Shown here piece by piece: positions 1-8,193 of a DNA stretch of 64,000 nucleotides. Position 1 is the first letter of the stretch. Each line of letters opens with the position of its first letter. The notes beneath the pieces are model-generated. The model saw only the letters and a program-made list of their open reading frames with translations. It was not told where the DNA came from and ran no database searches. The position numbers were made by a program, and so were the translations under genes. Source of the stretch: Sphingomonas aurea (GTDB lineage: Bacteria > Pseudomonadota > Alphaproteobacteria > Sphingomonadales > Sphingomonadaceae); the NCBI RefSeq assembly GCF_030678875.1, contig NZ_JAUUDS010000007.1, positions 62,001 to 126,000 on the forward strand. The letters are read 5' to 3'.

Positions 1-102
1 GACCTGACCGCGGCGGGCATCGACACCGACGATGCCACCGTCCGCCGCGCGCTCGACGATCTGGCGGTCGAAGCGCGGCGCCAGCTGATGGCGGCGCGCT
101 GA
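1..102 (+). CDS. DUF1476 protein (ATP synthase zeta-type inhibitor), 3' end only
   Basis: Only the last 33 codons are in the window, ending in TGA at 100-102. The visible C-terminus (DLTAAGIDTDD ... VEARRQLMAAR) matches the end of DUF1476 proteins as I remember them. That family includes the alphaproteobacterial zeta subunit, which inhibits ATP hydrolysis by F1. The gene ends 4 bases before the bolA start, so the two are probably co-transcribed; DUF1476-bolA-grxD is a common order in this class. The identification rests on a short tail. Confidence 0.6.
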   Translation, partial: DLTAAGIDTDDATVRRALDDLAVEARRQLMAAR

Positions 103-106
103 CGCC

Positions 107-346
107 ATGCCGATGGCCGCCGACGATATCGCCGCGATGATCCGCGCCGCCATTCCCGACGCCGAGGTCGAGATCACCGACCTGGCGGGCGACGGCGACC
201 ATTATGCCGCCCGCGTCGTCGCGCCCGGTTTCGCCGGGCTGTCGCGGGTGAAGCAGCATCAGGCCGTGTACGCGGCTCTGGGCGGCCGGATGGGGGGCGT
301 GCTCCACGCGCTCCAGCTGACCACCGCCGCACCCTTGAAGGATTGA
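107..346 (+). CDS. bolA: BolA family protein
   Basis: A 79-residue BolA/IbaG-like protein. BolA proteins pair with monothiol glutaredoxins to bind a shared [2Fe-2S] cluster and act in iron-sulfur trafficking or iron sensing. The conserved core is visible, with VKQHQAVY around residues 48-55 and a second histidine in LHALQL near residue 67. Both are typical positions for the BolA helix-turn-helix-like fold. The grxD gene follows after 5 bases, which is the classic partner arrangement. The start at 107 is followed by another ATG two codons later, so the N-terminus could be two residues shorter. Confidence 0.93.
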   Translation: MPMAADDIAAMIRAAIPDAEVEITDLAGDGDHYAARVVAPGFAGLSRVKQHQAVYAALGGRMGGVLHALQLTTAAPLKD

Positions 347-351
347 ATAGC

Positions 352-690
352 ATGACTGACCAGATCGACACCGACGCCACCGCCCGCATCGACACGCTGG
401 TCAAGAGCAACAAGGCGGTGCTGTTCATGAAGGGCAGCCCGCTCTTTCCGCAGTGCGGCTTCTCCAGCCGCGCCGTCGCGATCCTCAACCATCTCGGCGC
501 CGAGTTCGAGAGCGTCGACGTGCTGCAGGACCAGGGCATCCGCCAGGGGATCAAGGCGTATTCGGACTGGCCGACCATCCCGCAGCTCTACGTCGACGGC
601 GAGTTCGTCGGTGGATCGGACATCATGATGGAGATGTACGAGAGCGGCGAACTGGCCGAGCTGTTCGGCGCCGAGCGACCGGCGGCCTGA
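352..690 (+). CDS. grxD: Monothiol glutaredoxin Grx4 type
   Basis: A 112-residue monothiol glutaredoxin. The active-site signature CGFS is at residues 35-38 (PQCGFSSR), and the glutathione-binding WPTIPQLY and GGSDI segments follow. Such proteins carry a glutathione-ligated [2Fe-2S] cluster and deliver it to targets, usually with BolA. I chose the ATG at 352 over the in-frame TTG at 343 because the protein then begins MTDQID like its relatives. The TTG also lies against the bolA stop. The gene is probably translated from the same transcript as bolA. Confidence 0.95.
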   Translation: MTDQIDTDATARIDTLVKSNKAVLFMKGSPLFPQCGFSSRAVAILNHLGAEFESVDVLQDQGIRQGIKAYSDWPTIPQLYVDGEFVGGSDIMMEMYESGELAELFGAERPAA

Positions 691-699
691 ACTCTCCAC

Positions 700-726
700 G
701 TCATGCCGGGCTCGTCCCGGCATGAC
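700..726. repeat. REP-like palindrome, GTCATGCCGGG type
   Basis: A perfect dyad with 11-base arms (GTCATGCCGGG / CCCGGCATGAC) around a 5-base loop, directly after grxD. The same arm sequence recurs at 7774, 8154 and 24991, so this is a dispersed element. It could also act as a 3'-end stabilising hairpin for the bolA-grxD transcript. The rest of the 691-1075 gap has no convincing gene; its only other clear signal is the operator at 1023-1057. Confidence 0.85.
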
Positions 727-1022
727 CATGCTGCTCTGCGCGTATTTCGATCGAAAGGCCGGGTGCGGGTGGACCGGCGCGAGACCAGTTCGAGCACACG
801 GCCCACCCTGCTGAAAGCGCTGAGGCTTCGGCTGTCCGGAACTTAGCAGGGTGCGTGCCAGTCCGACGAGCGCGACGCATTTCCGCGCACTACGCTGGTT
901 AACGCCCCTCGGCACCATCCAGCACCTGTAAAGTCCACCGACGCCGATCGCGCCTTCGCTGCTTTGCCTCGCGCGCAATCGCCGGCCGGGCAGGGCGGAC
1001 CGCCTCGCCACGACACCTGTTG

Positions 1023-1057
1023 ACTACGAACGTAATCGCTGCAATTACAGGCGTAGT
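1023..1057. promoter_or_regulatory. Tandem BlaI/MecI-type operator
   Basis: Two related dyads lie just upstream of the BlaI-type gene: ACTAC-N4-GTAAT at 1023-1036 and ATTAC-N4-GTAGT at 1044-1057. Their centres are 21 bases apart, about two helical turns, so two repressor dimers could bind the same face. The second ends 18 bases before the GTG start. BlaI/MecI/CopY repressors bind such TAC/GTA dyads, so autorepression of this pair is the natural reading. That is inference from pattern and position. Confidence 0.7.
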
Positions 1058-1075
1058 CGAGAGAGGAGCCGAGTC

Positions 1076-1444
1076 GTGGCCGAACGCATCAGCGATGCCG
1101 AGCATGTCGTAATGGAGGTGCTGTGGGACGAAGCCCCGCTCACCGCGCAGGACGTGGCCGAGCGGGTCGATCCCGATCGCGGCTGGAGCGCCAATACCGT
1201 TAAGACGCTGCTCGGCCGGCTGCTCGCCAAATCCGCCATTGCGCACCAGGAGGATGGCCGCCGCTACCTCTATCGCCCGCTCGTCGCGCGGGAGGACTAT
1301 GTCTCGGGCGAGAGCCGTCGGCTGATCGACCGGCTGTTCGGCGGGCGGCTGACCCCGCTGGTCGCGCACCTCGCGGAGCGCGACGAACTCACCGCGCACG
1401 ACATCGCCGAGATCGAGGCGCTGCTGAAGGAGCTGAAGGCATGA
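1076..1444 (+). CDS. blaI: BlaI/MecI/CopY family transcriptional repressor
   Basis: A 122-residue repressor with the N-terminal winged helix of the Penicillinase_R family: ISDAEHVVMEVLWDEAP, then a recognition-helix region around WSANTVKTLLGRL. The C-terminal helical dimerisation half follows. In characterised systems the repressor is cleaved when a partner membrane metalloprotease senses beta-lactam. The GTG start is chosen because a GAGGAG ribosome site lies about 7 bases upstream. The stop overlaps the start of the M56 peptidase gene by 4 bases, so they form one transcriptional unit. A tandem operator sits immediately upstream. No beta-lactamase gene is adjacent, so the regulated targets must lie elsewhere. 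Confidence 0.9.
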   Translation: MAERISDAEHVVMEVLWDEAPLTAQDVAERVDPDRGWSANTVKTLLGRLLAKSAIAHQEDGRRYLYRPLVAREDYVSGESRRLIDRLFGGRLTPLVAHLAERDELTAHDIAEIEALLKELKA

Positions 1445-3057
1445 TCGCCTGGGCCACCGAGGCGCTGATCGCCTCATCGCTGCTGATGCTGGTCGTCCTG
1501 CTGGTCCGTGCGCCGGTGCGCCGGCTGGTCGGGCCGCAGATCGCCTATGCGCTGTGGTCGCTGCCGGCGCTGCGCCTGCTCCTGCCGCCGCTGCCCGCCG
1601 ACTGGCGCGAGCAGGCGGCGATGCCGATCAGCCGCGCCAGCGAGGCGGTGACGGTGCTGGTCCTGCCCGCCACGGCGCCTGCGCCCGTCGCCGTCGCAGC
1701 GGTGGAGGCGGCACCCGTTGCCGCGGCGCTGCCCTGGGGCATGATCGTCGCGATCGCCTGGGCATTGGGGGCGAGCGCCTTCTTCGTCTGGCACTTCCTG
1801 CGCCACCGCCATTTCTGTCGCAACCTGCTCGCCCAGGCGCGGCTGGTCGACGAGATCGACGGCGTCCGCGTCGTTGAGACGCCGGCCGCCGCGGGGCCGC
1901 TCGCCTTCGGGTTGCGGCTGGCGGGGCTGGGCCGCCGCTTCGTCGCCTTCCCGGACGACTTCGCCGACCGCTACGACGCCGACGAGCGCGAGCTGGCGCT
2001 GGCGCACGAGCTGGGCCACCACGCCCGCGGCGACCTGTTCGCCAACTGGGCGGCGCTCGCGGTGCTCGCGCTCCACTGGTTCAACCCGCTGGCGTGGCGC
2101 GCCTTTCGGGCCTTCCGCGCCGATCAGGAGCTGGCCAACGATGCCCGCGTCCTCGCCGGCCGCAGCCGGGCGGACCGCCACATCTATGCCTGCGCCATCG
2201 TCAAGGCCGCACATGGCGGCGCGATCGCCGCGACCTGTCACCTCCACACCATCACCGACCTGAAGGGGAGATTGAGGATGCTCACCATCGCGCGCGTCTC
2301 GCGCACCCGCCTTGCCGCCGGCGCGACCGCGGTCGTCACCCTGGTCGGCACCGGCCTGCTCGTCACCGCCTCCGGTACCCAGGCTGCCGCCGCGATCACC
2401 GCGCAGGTGGAGAACGCGACCGGCGTCCGCCTCGTCGCGCCACCTGCCCCGCCCGCGCCTGTCACCCGCACCGTACGGACCCCGCAGCACGTCGTGATCG
2501 TCAAGGACGGCAAGACAGTAACCTATGACGGCGACGCCGCCGCGCGCTACATCGCCGCGCATCCCGTACCGCTCGCACCGGTGCCGCCCGTACCGCCGCT
2601 GCCCGCCGCCGCTGCCATCGCACCCGCCGCTCCGCCGCCGCCACCCGGCGTCGTGGTGACCGGCGAGAGCGGCCAGCTGATCGTGTCGAACGGCGACTGC
2701 CATCCCGACCAGGGCCCGTCGGTCGTCAGCCAGGACCGTGACGGCAAGCGGGCCATGATCGTGTGCCGCAACCGCGTTCGCGCTATGGCGGACACTGCCG
2801 CCCGCGTCGTCGTCGATGCCGACGCGAGCGTCGCCGTGGCCGAGCGTCAGGCGGCCTATGCGGAGCGGCAGGCAGATTATGCCGAGCGTCAGGCCCGGAT
2901 GTCCAACCGCGCCGGTCTGGCGCAGGCCACCGCCAGCATCCAGCTCGCCCGCCGCTCGATCGAGGCGAACCGCAACCTGACCGCAGACCAGCGCCGCGAC
3001 GCGCTCGCCGGCCTCGACGATGCGATGGCCGAGGTGCGCGACGCGATGCAAGACTGA
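1441..3057 (+). CDS. M56 family (BlaR1-like) membrane metalloprotease
   Basis: A 538-residue BlaR1/MecR1-like integral membrane peptidase. The zinc motif HELGHH is at residues 189-194, flanked by hydrophobic segments near residues 8-25, 95-117 and 200-212. Another hydrophobic stretch occurs near 290-310. After it the protein is Pro/Ala-rich (about 330-405), then has a region with two cysteines and a coiled AERQA repeat (about 463-486). I see no penicillin-binding sensor domain with an SxxK motif, so this is a BlaR1-like protease with a different periplasmic tail. It presumably relays an envelope signal by cleaving the upstream repressor. Calling it a beta-lactam sensor would be unsafe. Confidence 0.85.
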   Translation: MIAWATEALIASSLLMLVVLLVRAPVRRLVGPQIAYALWSLPALRLLLPPLPADWREQAAMPISRASEAVTVLVLPATAPAPVAVAAVEAAPVAAALPWGMIVAIAWALGASAFFVWHFLRHRHFCRNLLAQARLVDEIDGVRVVETPAAAGPLAFGLRLAGLGRRFVAFPDDFADRYDADERELALAHELGHHARGDLFANWAALAVLALHWFNPLAWRAFRAFRADQELANDARVLAGRSRADRHIYACAIVKAAHGGAIAATCHLHTITDLKGRLRMLTIARVSRTRLAAGATAVVTLVGTGLLVTASGTQAAAAITAQVENATGVRLVAPPAPPAPVTRTVRTPQHVVIVKDGKTVTYDGDAAARYIAAHPVPLAPVPPVPPLPAAAAIAPAAPPPPPGVVVTGESGQLIVSNGDCHPDQGPSVVSQDRDGKRAMIVCRNRVRAMADTAARVVVDADASVAVAERQAAYAERQADYAERQARMSNRAGLAQATASIQLARRSIEANRNLTADQRRDALAGLDDAMAEVRDAMQD

Positions 3058-3093
3058 TCGGGCAGGACTGATGGGGCAGGGCAGGGGCGGCAT

Positions 3094-4008
3094 ATGACCG
3101 CCCTTGCCAGCGCCGCCCGCAGCCGCCATCTGCCGATAATGGCCGATCTTCCCACCGGCGTGCCGATGCGGCTGGAGCCACTGGTCACCCGCATCCTGGC
3201 ACCGAACGCCTCTGCCTATACCTACACCGGCACCCAGTCCTATCTGGTCGGCGACACCGACGTCGCGGTGATCGATCCGGGACCGGACGATCCCGCGCAC
3301 CTCGCCGCGCTCCGGGCGGCGATCGCCGGGCGGGCTGTACGCGCGATCCTGGTCACCCATCATCACCGCGACCACAGCCCGGCCAGCCGCCCACTCGCCG
3401 TCGCGACCGGCGCGCCGATCATGGGGGCCGCGGCCTTCGAACCCGAGGACGGCGGCGCCCGCGCCGATGCCGCCTTCGATCCCGACTACCGCCCCGATCG
3501 CGTAATGGCGGAGGGCGAGCAGGTCGCCGGCGCCGGCTGGACGCTAACCGCGATCGCCACCCCCGGCCACACCTCCAACCACCTCTGTTTCGCGCTGGAG
3601 CCTACCGGGGCGCTCTTTTCCGGCGACCATGTCATGGGCTGGGCGACCAGCGTCGTCTCGCCGCCGGACGGGGACATGGGCGCCTATATGGCCAGTCTGG
3701 AAAAGCTGCTCGGCCGCGACGACCGCGTCTATTATCCAGGCCACGGCGACGCGGTCGACACGCCGCAGCGGCTGGTGCGCGGCATGCTGGGTCATCGCAA
3801 GCAGCGCGAGGGCCAGATCCTGCGCCTGCTGCGCGAGGCGGAGCAGGCGGTGCCGGCGATGGTCGGGCGCATGTACGCCGGCATCGACCCGCGGCTGCGC
3901 GGGGCCGCGGAGCGATCCGTGCTGGCGCACCTCTACGATCTCCGGGGCCGCGGCCTCGTCATCGATCACCCACGGGGCAAGGAAGAGACATGGCGGATCG
4001 CGGCGTGA
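3094..4008 (+). CDS. Metallo-beta-lactamase-fold hydrolase (LACTB2-like)
   Basis: A 304-residue MBL-fold hydrolase. The signature THHHRDHS is present, followed by TPGHTSNH, SGDHVMG and a C-terminal YYPGHGD segment. These are the usual zinc ligands of the glyoxalase II/LACTB2 group. A winged-helix-like C-terminal domain (about residues 235-304) is as expected for LACTB2 relatives. The substrate cannot be read from sequence. Two internal ATGs (3139 and 3166) are possible starts, and the later one gives a more typical N-terminus (MRLEPLVTRI). The 3' end overlaps the next gene by 19 bases, implying translational coupling. Confidence 0.85.
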   Translation: MTALASAARSRHLPIMADLPTGVPMRLEPLVTRILAPNASAYTYTGTQSYLVGDTDVAVIDPGPDDPAHLAALRAAIAGRAVRAILVTHHHRDHSPASRPLAVATGAPIMGAAAFEPEDGGARADAAFDPDYRPDRVMAEGEQVAGAGWTLTAIATPGHTSNHLCFALEPTGALFSGDHVMGWATSVVSPPDGDMGAYMASLEKLLGRDDRVYYPGHGDAVDTPQRLVRGMLGHRKQREGQILRLLREAEQAVPAMVGRMYAGIDPRLRGAAERSVLAHLYDLRGRGLVIDHPRGKEETWRIAA

Positions 4009-4733
4009 CCCCGGACCAGCCCGCGCCGGCGCCCGCGCCACGCGGCAATATCGGCACCTTCCTGGCCAAGGCGGGCGGGGTGATCGTCCTGCTGCTGCTG
4101 GCGTTACTGCTGGGGCTCTGGGGCGTGCAGCGCTATGTTACCAAGCGGCTGGCGCCCGACCCGACCTCGATCGCCGCCGCCAGCCTGGCGGGCCTGCGCG
4201 AGCAGAACCGCATGTCGGCCTTTGCCGCGCGCTATGTCGCGGTCGTCACCTCGCGCCAGTCGCAGCTCGGTTTCTCGGCGCAGAAGACGCTCATCATGCC
4301 CGGCTCGGTCCGCTACGAGGTCGATCTGGCCAAGCTGGGCGCGCGCGACGTGCGCTGGGATGCGGCCAGCAACACCCTGTCGGTGCGGCTGCCCCCGGTC
4401 GAGCTGGACGGACCGCAGGTCGATCTGGCGGCGATCCGCGAATATGGCTCGGGCGGGGTGCTGGCGACCTTCACCGATGCCGAGAAGCAGCTGGACGAGG
4501 CCAATCGCCGCGCCGGCCAAACCGAATTGCTGCGCCAGGCGAGCCAGCCGGCGATGATCCGCCTGGCCCGCGACGCGACGCGCCGCGCCGTCGAGAACAA
4601 CTTCGCCCTGCCGCTCCGCGCCGCGGGGGTGGAGGCGAAGGTGCAGGTGGCCTTCGCCGACGAACCGGTCGCCAGCGACGAGCGGTGGGACGTGTCGCGC
4701 TCGGTCGAGGACGTGCTGGCGAACCGGCGCTGA
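3990..4733 (+). CDS. DUF4230 membrane-anchored protein
   Basis: A 247-residue protein with a short Pro/Ala-rich N-terminus, one transmembrane helix (about 31-50, VIVLLLLALLLGLWGV) and an exported domain. I recognise the domain as DUF4230 from its overall pattern: RYVAVVTSRQSQLGF, then an LP-V-LDGPQVDL segment, and a C-terminal helical RLARDATRRAVENNF. Members are thought to sit at the cell envelope, but no biochemical role is known to me. It starts inside the end of the preceding MBL gene and ends 46 bases before nadA, so it is probably expressed with both. Confidence 0.8.
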   Translation: MADRGVTPDQPAPAPAPRGNIGTFLAKAGGVIVLLLLALLLGLWGVQRYVTKRLAPDPTSIAAASLAGLREQNRMSAFAARYVAVVTSRQSQLGFSAQKTLIMPGSVRYEVDLAKLGARDVRWDAASNTLSVRLPPVELDGPQVDLAAIREYGSGGVLATFTDAEKQLDEANRRAGQTELLRQASQPAMIRLARDATRRAVENNFALPLRAAGVEAKVQVAFADEPVASDERWDVSRSVEDVLANRR

Positions 4734-4779
4734 AGACGGACCCTTGATCGCCGCGCCCGCGCGGTCCATCTCCGCGGGC

Positions 4780-5778
4780 ATGGAACAGCCCATGAACCTC
4801 GCCGGTGTCGACCTGCGCGCCGAGATCGATCGCCTCCGCAAGGAGCGCAACGCGGTCATCCTGGCGCACTATTATCAGAAGCCCGAGCTGCAGGATCTCG
4901 CCGATTTCGTCGGCGACAGCCTGGACCTCAGCCGCAAGGCGCAGGCGACCGATGCCGACGTGATCGCCTTCTGCGGCGTGCGTTTCATGGCGGAGACGGC
5001 CAAGATCCTGTCTCCGCAGAAGATCGTCGTGTTGCCCGATATGGATGCCGGCTGTTCGCTGGAGGACAGCTGCCCGCCGGACCAGTTCGCCGCCTTTCGC
5101 GCGGCGCATCCCGATCACATCGCACTGACCTACATCAACTGCTCGGCCGAGGTGAAGGCGCTGTCCGACGTCATCGTCACCTCGTCCTCGGCGGAAACGA
5201 TCCTGGCCAAGATCCCGCCCGAGCAGAAGATCATCTTCGGCCCCGACCGCAATCTGGGTGGCTATCTGGCGCGCAAGACGGGGCGCGACCTGCTGCTGTG
5301 GCCGGGGGTGTGCATCGTCCACGAGGCGTTCTCGGAAACCGAGCTGCTCAAGCTGCGCGCGCAGCATCCCGATGCACCGATCGCCGCGCATCCCGAATGC
5401 CCGGCGGTGATCCTCGACCATGCCGATTATGTCGGCTCGACGCGCGGCATCCTCGAATATGCCGGCGCTATGGCCGGCGATACGCTGATCGTCGCGACCG
5501 AGCCGCACATCATCCACCAGATGGAAAAGGCGATGCCGGGGAAGCGCTTCATCGGCGCGCCCGGGGCGGACGGGAACTGCAACTGCAACATCTGCCCGTA
5601 CATGGCGCTCAACACGATGGAGAAGCTCTACGTGGCGCTCCGCGACTTGGAGCCGCGCATCGAGATGGACGAGGGGCTGCGCGTCCGCGCCAAGAAGAGC
5701 CTCGATGCGATGCTGGCGATGGCGAGCGGTACGGTGGGGCAGGGCGACCTGGGCCCGGCGAAGGTGACGGGGGATTGA
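4780..5778 (+). CDS. nadA: Quinolinate synthase A
   Basis: Quinolinate synthase, which condenses iminoaspartate with dihydroxyacetone phosphate in de novo NAD synthesis using a [4Fe-4S] cluster. Diagnostic segments are ILAHYYQ, DFVGDSLDLSR, CGVRFMAETAK, HPECPAV and a C-terminal CNCNICPYMALN. By position, the cluster ligands are probably the cysteines in DAGCSLEDSC, HPEC and NICPY (about residues 92, 207 and 272). Length (about 332) suits the long form. The start is uncertain: TTG 4744, ATG 4780 and ATG 4792 are in frame. I prefer one of the ATGs, since relatives begin a few residues before LRAEIDRL. nadB and nadC are not in the window. Confidence 0.95.
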   Translation: MEQPMNLAGVDLRAEIDRLRKERNAVILAHYYQKPELQDLADFVGDSLDLSRKAQATDADVIAFCGVRFMAETAKILSPQKIVVLPDMDAGCSLEDSCPPDQFAAFRAAHPDHIALTYINCSAEVKALSDVIVTSSSAETILAKIPPEQKIIFGPDRNLGGYLARKTGRDLLLWPGVCIVHEAFSETELLKLRAQHPDAPIAAHPECPAVILDHADYVGSTRGILEYAGAMAGDTLIVATEPHIIHQMEKAMPGKRFIGAPGADGNCNCNICPYMALNTMEKLYVALRDLEPRIEMDEGLRVRAKKSLDAMLAMASGTVGQGDLGPAKVTGD

Positions 5779-5787
5779 GGATCGGCG

Positions 5788-5808
5788 CCCTTCCCCGTCA
5801 GGGAAGGG
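5788..5808. repeat. Short GC-rich hairpin between nadA and the SMR gene
   Basis: A stem with 8-base arms (CCCTTCCC / GGGAAGGG) and a 5-base loop, ten bases after the nadA stop. There is no T-run after it, so it is not a typical intrinsic terminator. Related CCCTTCC/GGAAGG palindromes occur at 25900, so it may belong to the same dispersed family. It could attenuate read-through into the downstream transporter. Confidence 0.6.
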
Positions 5809-5828
5809 ACTCAACAGAAAGGACCCCG

Positions 5829-6149
5829 ATGCCCTGGCTGATCCTCCTTGTCGCCGGCCTGTTCGAGGTCGTCTGGGCCTATGCGATGAAGCAGTCGGCC
5901 GGTTTTACGCGGCTGTGGCCGTCGGTGCTGACGATCGCGGCGATGCTGGTCAGTTTCGGGCTGTTGTCGGTATCGATGCGCAGCCTGCCGCTGGGCACCG
6001 CCTATACCGTCTGGACCGGGATCGGCGCGGTCGGCGCGTTCCTGGTCGGGGCGGCGGTGCTGGGTGAGGCGCTGACCCCGCTGCGCATCCTCGCCGCGCT
6101 GCTGATCGTCGGCGGGCTGGTGCTGATGAAGCTGTCCAGCCCCGCCTGA
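5829..6149 (+). CDS. gdx: SMR family transporter, Gdx/SugE subgroup (guanidinium exporter)
   Basis: A 106-residue protein with four predicted transmembrane helices. Glutamate 13 in the first helix (LFEVVWA) is the proton/substrate residue of small multidrug resistance proteins. The segment GTAYTVWTGIGAVG in helix 3 is characteristic of the SugE/Gdx branch, whose studied members exchange guanidinium for protons, and less like the EmrE drug-export branch. It functions as an antiparallel dimer in the inner membrane. The AAAGGA ribosome site 8 bases upstream supports the ATG at 5829. I see no guanidine riboswitch in the 50-base gap after nadA. Confidence 0.88.
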   Translation: MPWLILLVAGLFEVVWAYAMKQSAGFTRLWPSVLTIAAMLVSFGLLSVSMRSLPLGTAYTVWTGIGAVGAFLVGAAVLGEALTPLRILAALLIVGGLVLMKLSSPA

Positions 6150-6219
6150 CGCCACCGATCCCTCTGTCCTATCGCGCCCGCTTCTGGCAGGGCGCAGCCT
6201 TTCCCGATCGAGACCGACC

Positions 6220-7743
6220 TTGACCTCTCCCCGCCGTACCTTCGCGATCATCTCCCACCCCGACGCGGGCAAGACGACGCTGACCGAAAAGCTCCTCTAT
6301 GTCGGCGGAGCGATCCACCTCGCCGGCGAGGTGAAGGCGCGCGGGGCGAACCGGCGCGCCAAGTCGGACTGGATGAAGATCGAGCAGCAGCGCGGCATCT
6401 CGGTCACCTCCTCGGTGATGACGTTCGAGAAGGACGGCGTCACCTTCAACCTGCTCGACACGCCGGGGCACGAGGATTTCTCCGAGGATACCTATCGCAC
6501 GCTGACCGCGGTCGATTCGGCGGTGATGGTGATCGACGCGGCGCGCGGGATCGAGGCGCAGACGCGCAAGCTGTTCGAGGTGTGTCGCCTGCGCTCGGTG
6601 CCGATCATCACCTTCGTCAACAAGGTCGATCGCGAGGGGCGCGCGCCGTTCGAGCTGCTCGACGAGATCGCCGATATCCTCGCGCTCGACGTCGCGCCGA
6701 TGAACTGGCCGATCGGCATGGGCGGCGAGTTCGAGGGGATCATGGACCTGTCGAGCGGCCGGATCAGCCGGCCGGAAGGTGACAGCCGCACCTTCCAGGG
6801 GACGAGCGACGTCGACCCGCTGTCCGACCGGTTCGCCGAGGAAGTGGAGCTGGCGCAGGGTGGCTATGCCGCGTTCGACGAGACGGCGTACCGCAACGGC
6901 GACCTGACCCCGGTCTATTTCGGTTCCGCCCTGAAGGACTTCGGCCCGGCCGAGCTGATCGCCGCGCTCGCCGCCTATGCGCCGCCGCCGCGCCCGCAGC
7001 CGGCCGAGCCGGCGCCGGTCGCGCCCGACACCAGCGAGGTGACCGGCTTCATCTTCAAGGTGCAGGCAAACATGGACCCGCAGCATCGCGACCGCATCGC
7101 CTTCATGCGGCTATGCTCGGGTACCTTCAAACGGGGCATGAAGCTGACCCCGACCGGGCATGGCAAGCCGATCGCGGTCCACTCGCCGATCCTGTTCTTC
7201 GCGCAGGATCGCGAGATCGCCGACGAGGCGTTCCCGGGCGATATCATCGGCATCCCCAACCACGGCACGCTGCGCGTCGGCGACACGCTGTCGGAACGCG
7301 CCGCGGTGCGCTTCACCGGCCTGCCCAACTTCGCGCCCGAGATCCTGCGCCGCGTCCAGTTGAAGGACCCGACCAAGACCAAGCAGTTGCGCAAGGCGCT
7401 GGACGACATGGCCGAGGAGGGGGTGACCCAGGTCTTCTATCCGGAGATCGGATCGAACTGGATCATCGGGGTCGTCGGCCAGCTCCAGCTCGACGTGCTG
7501 CTGTCGCGACTGGACGCTGAATACAAGGTTGCCGCCGGACTGGAGCCCGCGCCGTTCGATACCGCCCGCTGGATCAGTGCCGCCGATCCCGCCGACCTGA
7601 AGGCCTTCACCGACCTGAACCGTGCCGCCATGGCCAAGGACCGCGACGGCAATCCGGTGTTCCTCGCCAAGAGCAGCTGGGAAGTCGGCTATGTCGCCGA
7701 CCGCTATCCCAAGGTGAAGTTCGCCGCGACGCGCGAGCGGTGA
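6220..7743 (+). CDS. prfC: Peptide chain release factor 3
   Basis: RF3, the GTPase that removes RF1/RF2 from the ribosome after peptide release. The GTP-binding motifs are SHPDAGKTT (residues 12-20), DTPGHEDFSEDTYRTL and NKVDRE. A translational domain II (about 270-370) and an RF3-specific C-terminal domain follow. The protein is 507 residues, slightly shorter than E. coli RF3 because of a short N-terminus. The start is a TTG at 6220; no ATG precedes the G1 motif closely in frame and no strong ribosome site is visible. It is cytosolic and probably monocistronic, being bounded downstream by a 450-base repeat cluster. Confidence 0.95.
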   Translation: MTSPRRTFAIISHPDAGKTTLTEKLLYVGGAIHLAGEVKARGANRRAKSDWMKIEQQRGISVTSSVMTFEKDGVTFNLLDTPGHEDFSEDTYRTLTAVDSAVMVIDAARGIEAQTRKLFEVCRLRSVPIITFVNKVDREGRAPFELLDEIADILALDVAPMNWPIGMGGEFEGIMDLSSGRISRPEGDSRTFQGTSDVDPLSDRFAEEVELAQGGYAAFDETAYRNGDLTPVYFGSALKDFGPAELIAALAAYAPPPRPQPAEPAPVAPDTSEVTGFIFKVQANMDPQHRDRIAFMRLCSGTFKRGMKLTPTGHGKPIAVHSPILFFAQDREIADEAFPGDIIGIPNHGTLRVGDTLSERAAVRFTGLPNFAPEILRRVQLKDPTKTKQLRKALDDMAEEGVTQVFYPEIGSNWIIGVVGQLQLDVLLSRLDAEYKVAAGLEPAPFDTARWISAADPADLKAFTDLNRAAMAKDRDGNPVFLAKSSWEVGYVADRYPKVKFAATRER

Positions 7744-7773
7744 CCGTAGAGGGTGTAAGACGCCTCTTTTCCC

Positions 7774-8183
7774 GTCATGCCGGGCTTGTCCCGGCATCCA
7801 GGGCCGCGGGCGTGGAGCGTGATCCACCGAAACTGAAGCACCTACCCGGCAAAAGCCGGGGTCTAGTTGGGAGGATGTCGATGAAGTGCGTTGCACCTCG
7901 TCACGACGGCCTTCCCGACTGGGCCCCGGCTTTCGCCGGGTAGGCAAAGTGGCTGGTTCGATCCGGGCGGATCACACTCTAGAGGCGAATGCGATCAGGA
8001 CTGCACGCATCGAGCCCCTCCCCTTCAGGGGAGGGGTTGGGGTGGGGCGCTTCCCTGGGTGGCGCGCCTGCGGATATGCCCCACCCCCGGCCCCTCCCCT
8101 GAAGGGGAGGGGTGCGCAGTCGTGATCGCAAATGGCTCTAGGCGTTCGATACTCTGGATGCCGGGACGAGCCCGGCATGACGG
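7774..8183. repeat. Nested inverted-repeat cluster (three REP-like families)
   Basis: This gap between prfC and the merR gene holds three palindrome types, each present as an inverted pair. Type A (GTCATGCCGGG arms) is at 7774-7797 and inverted at 8154-8183. Type B (CCTACCCGGC arms) is at 7841-7860 and inverted at 7925-7944, with matching flanks. Type C (CCCCTCCCCTTC arms) is at 8015-8048 and inverted at 8078-8112. The order is A-B-B'-C-C'-A'. I see no open reading frame with coding character here. The two flanking genes are convergent, so the transcripts of both end in this block. Confidence 0.85.
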
Positions 8184-8193
8184 CGGTTGATGG

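Noticed and set aside
1474..3375. A 633-residue open frame on the minus strand opposite the M56 peptidase
   Set aside because: It is antisense to a well-supported gene, lacks motifs and has the Arg/His/Asp-rich composition of shadow frames in high-GC DNA.
5779..5828. Possible guanidine riboswitch before the Gdx gene
   Set aside because: Only one hairpin is present and its loop on the coding strand lacks the ACGR motif; the mini-ykkC type needs two such hairpins.
7774..8183. Possible CRISPR array
   Set aside because: Repeats are palindromes of three different types arranged as inverted pairs, without regular direct spacing or unique equal-sized spacers.
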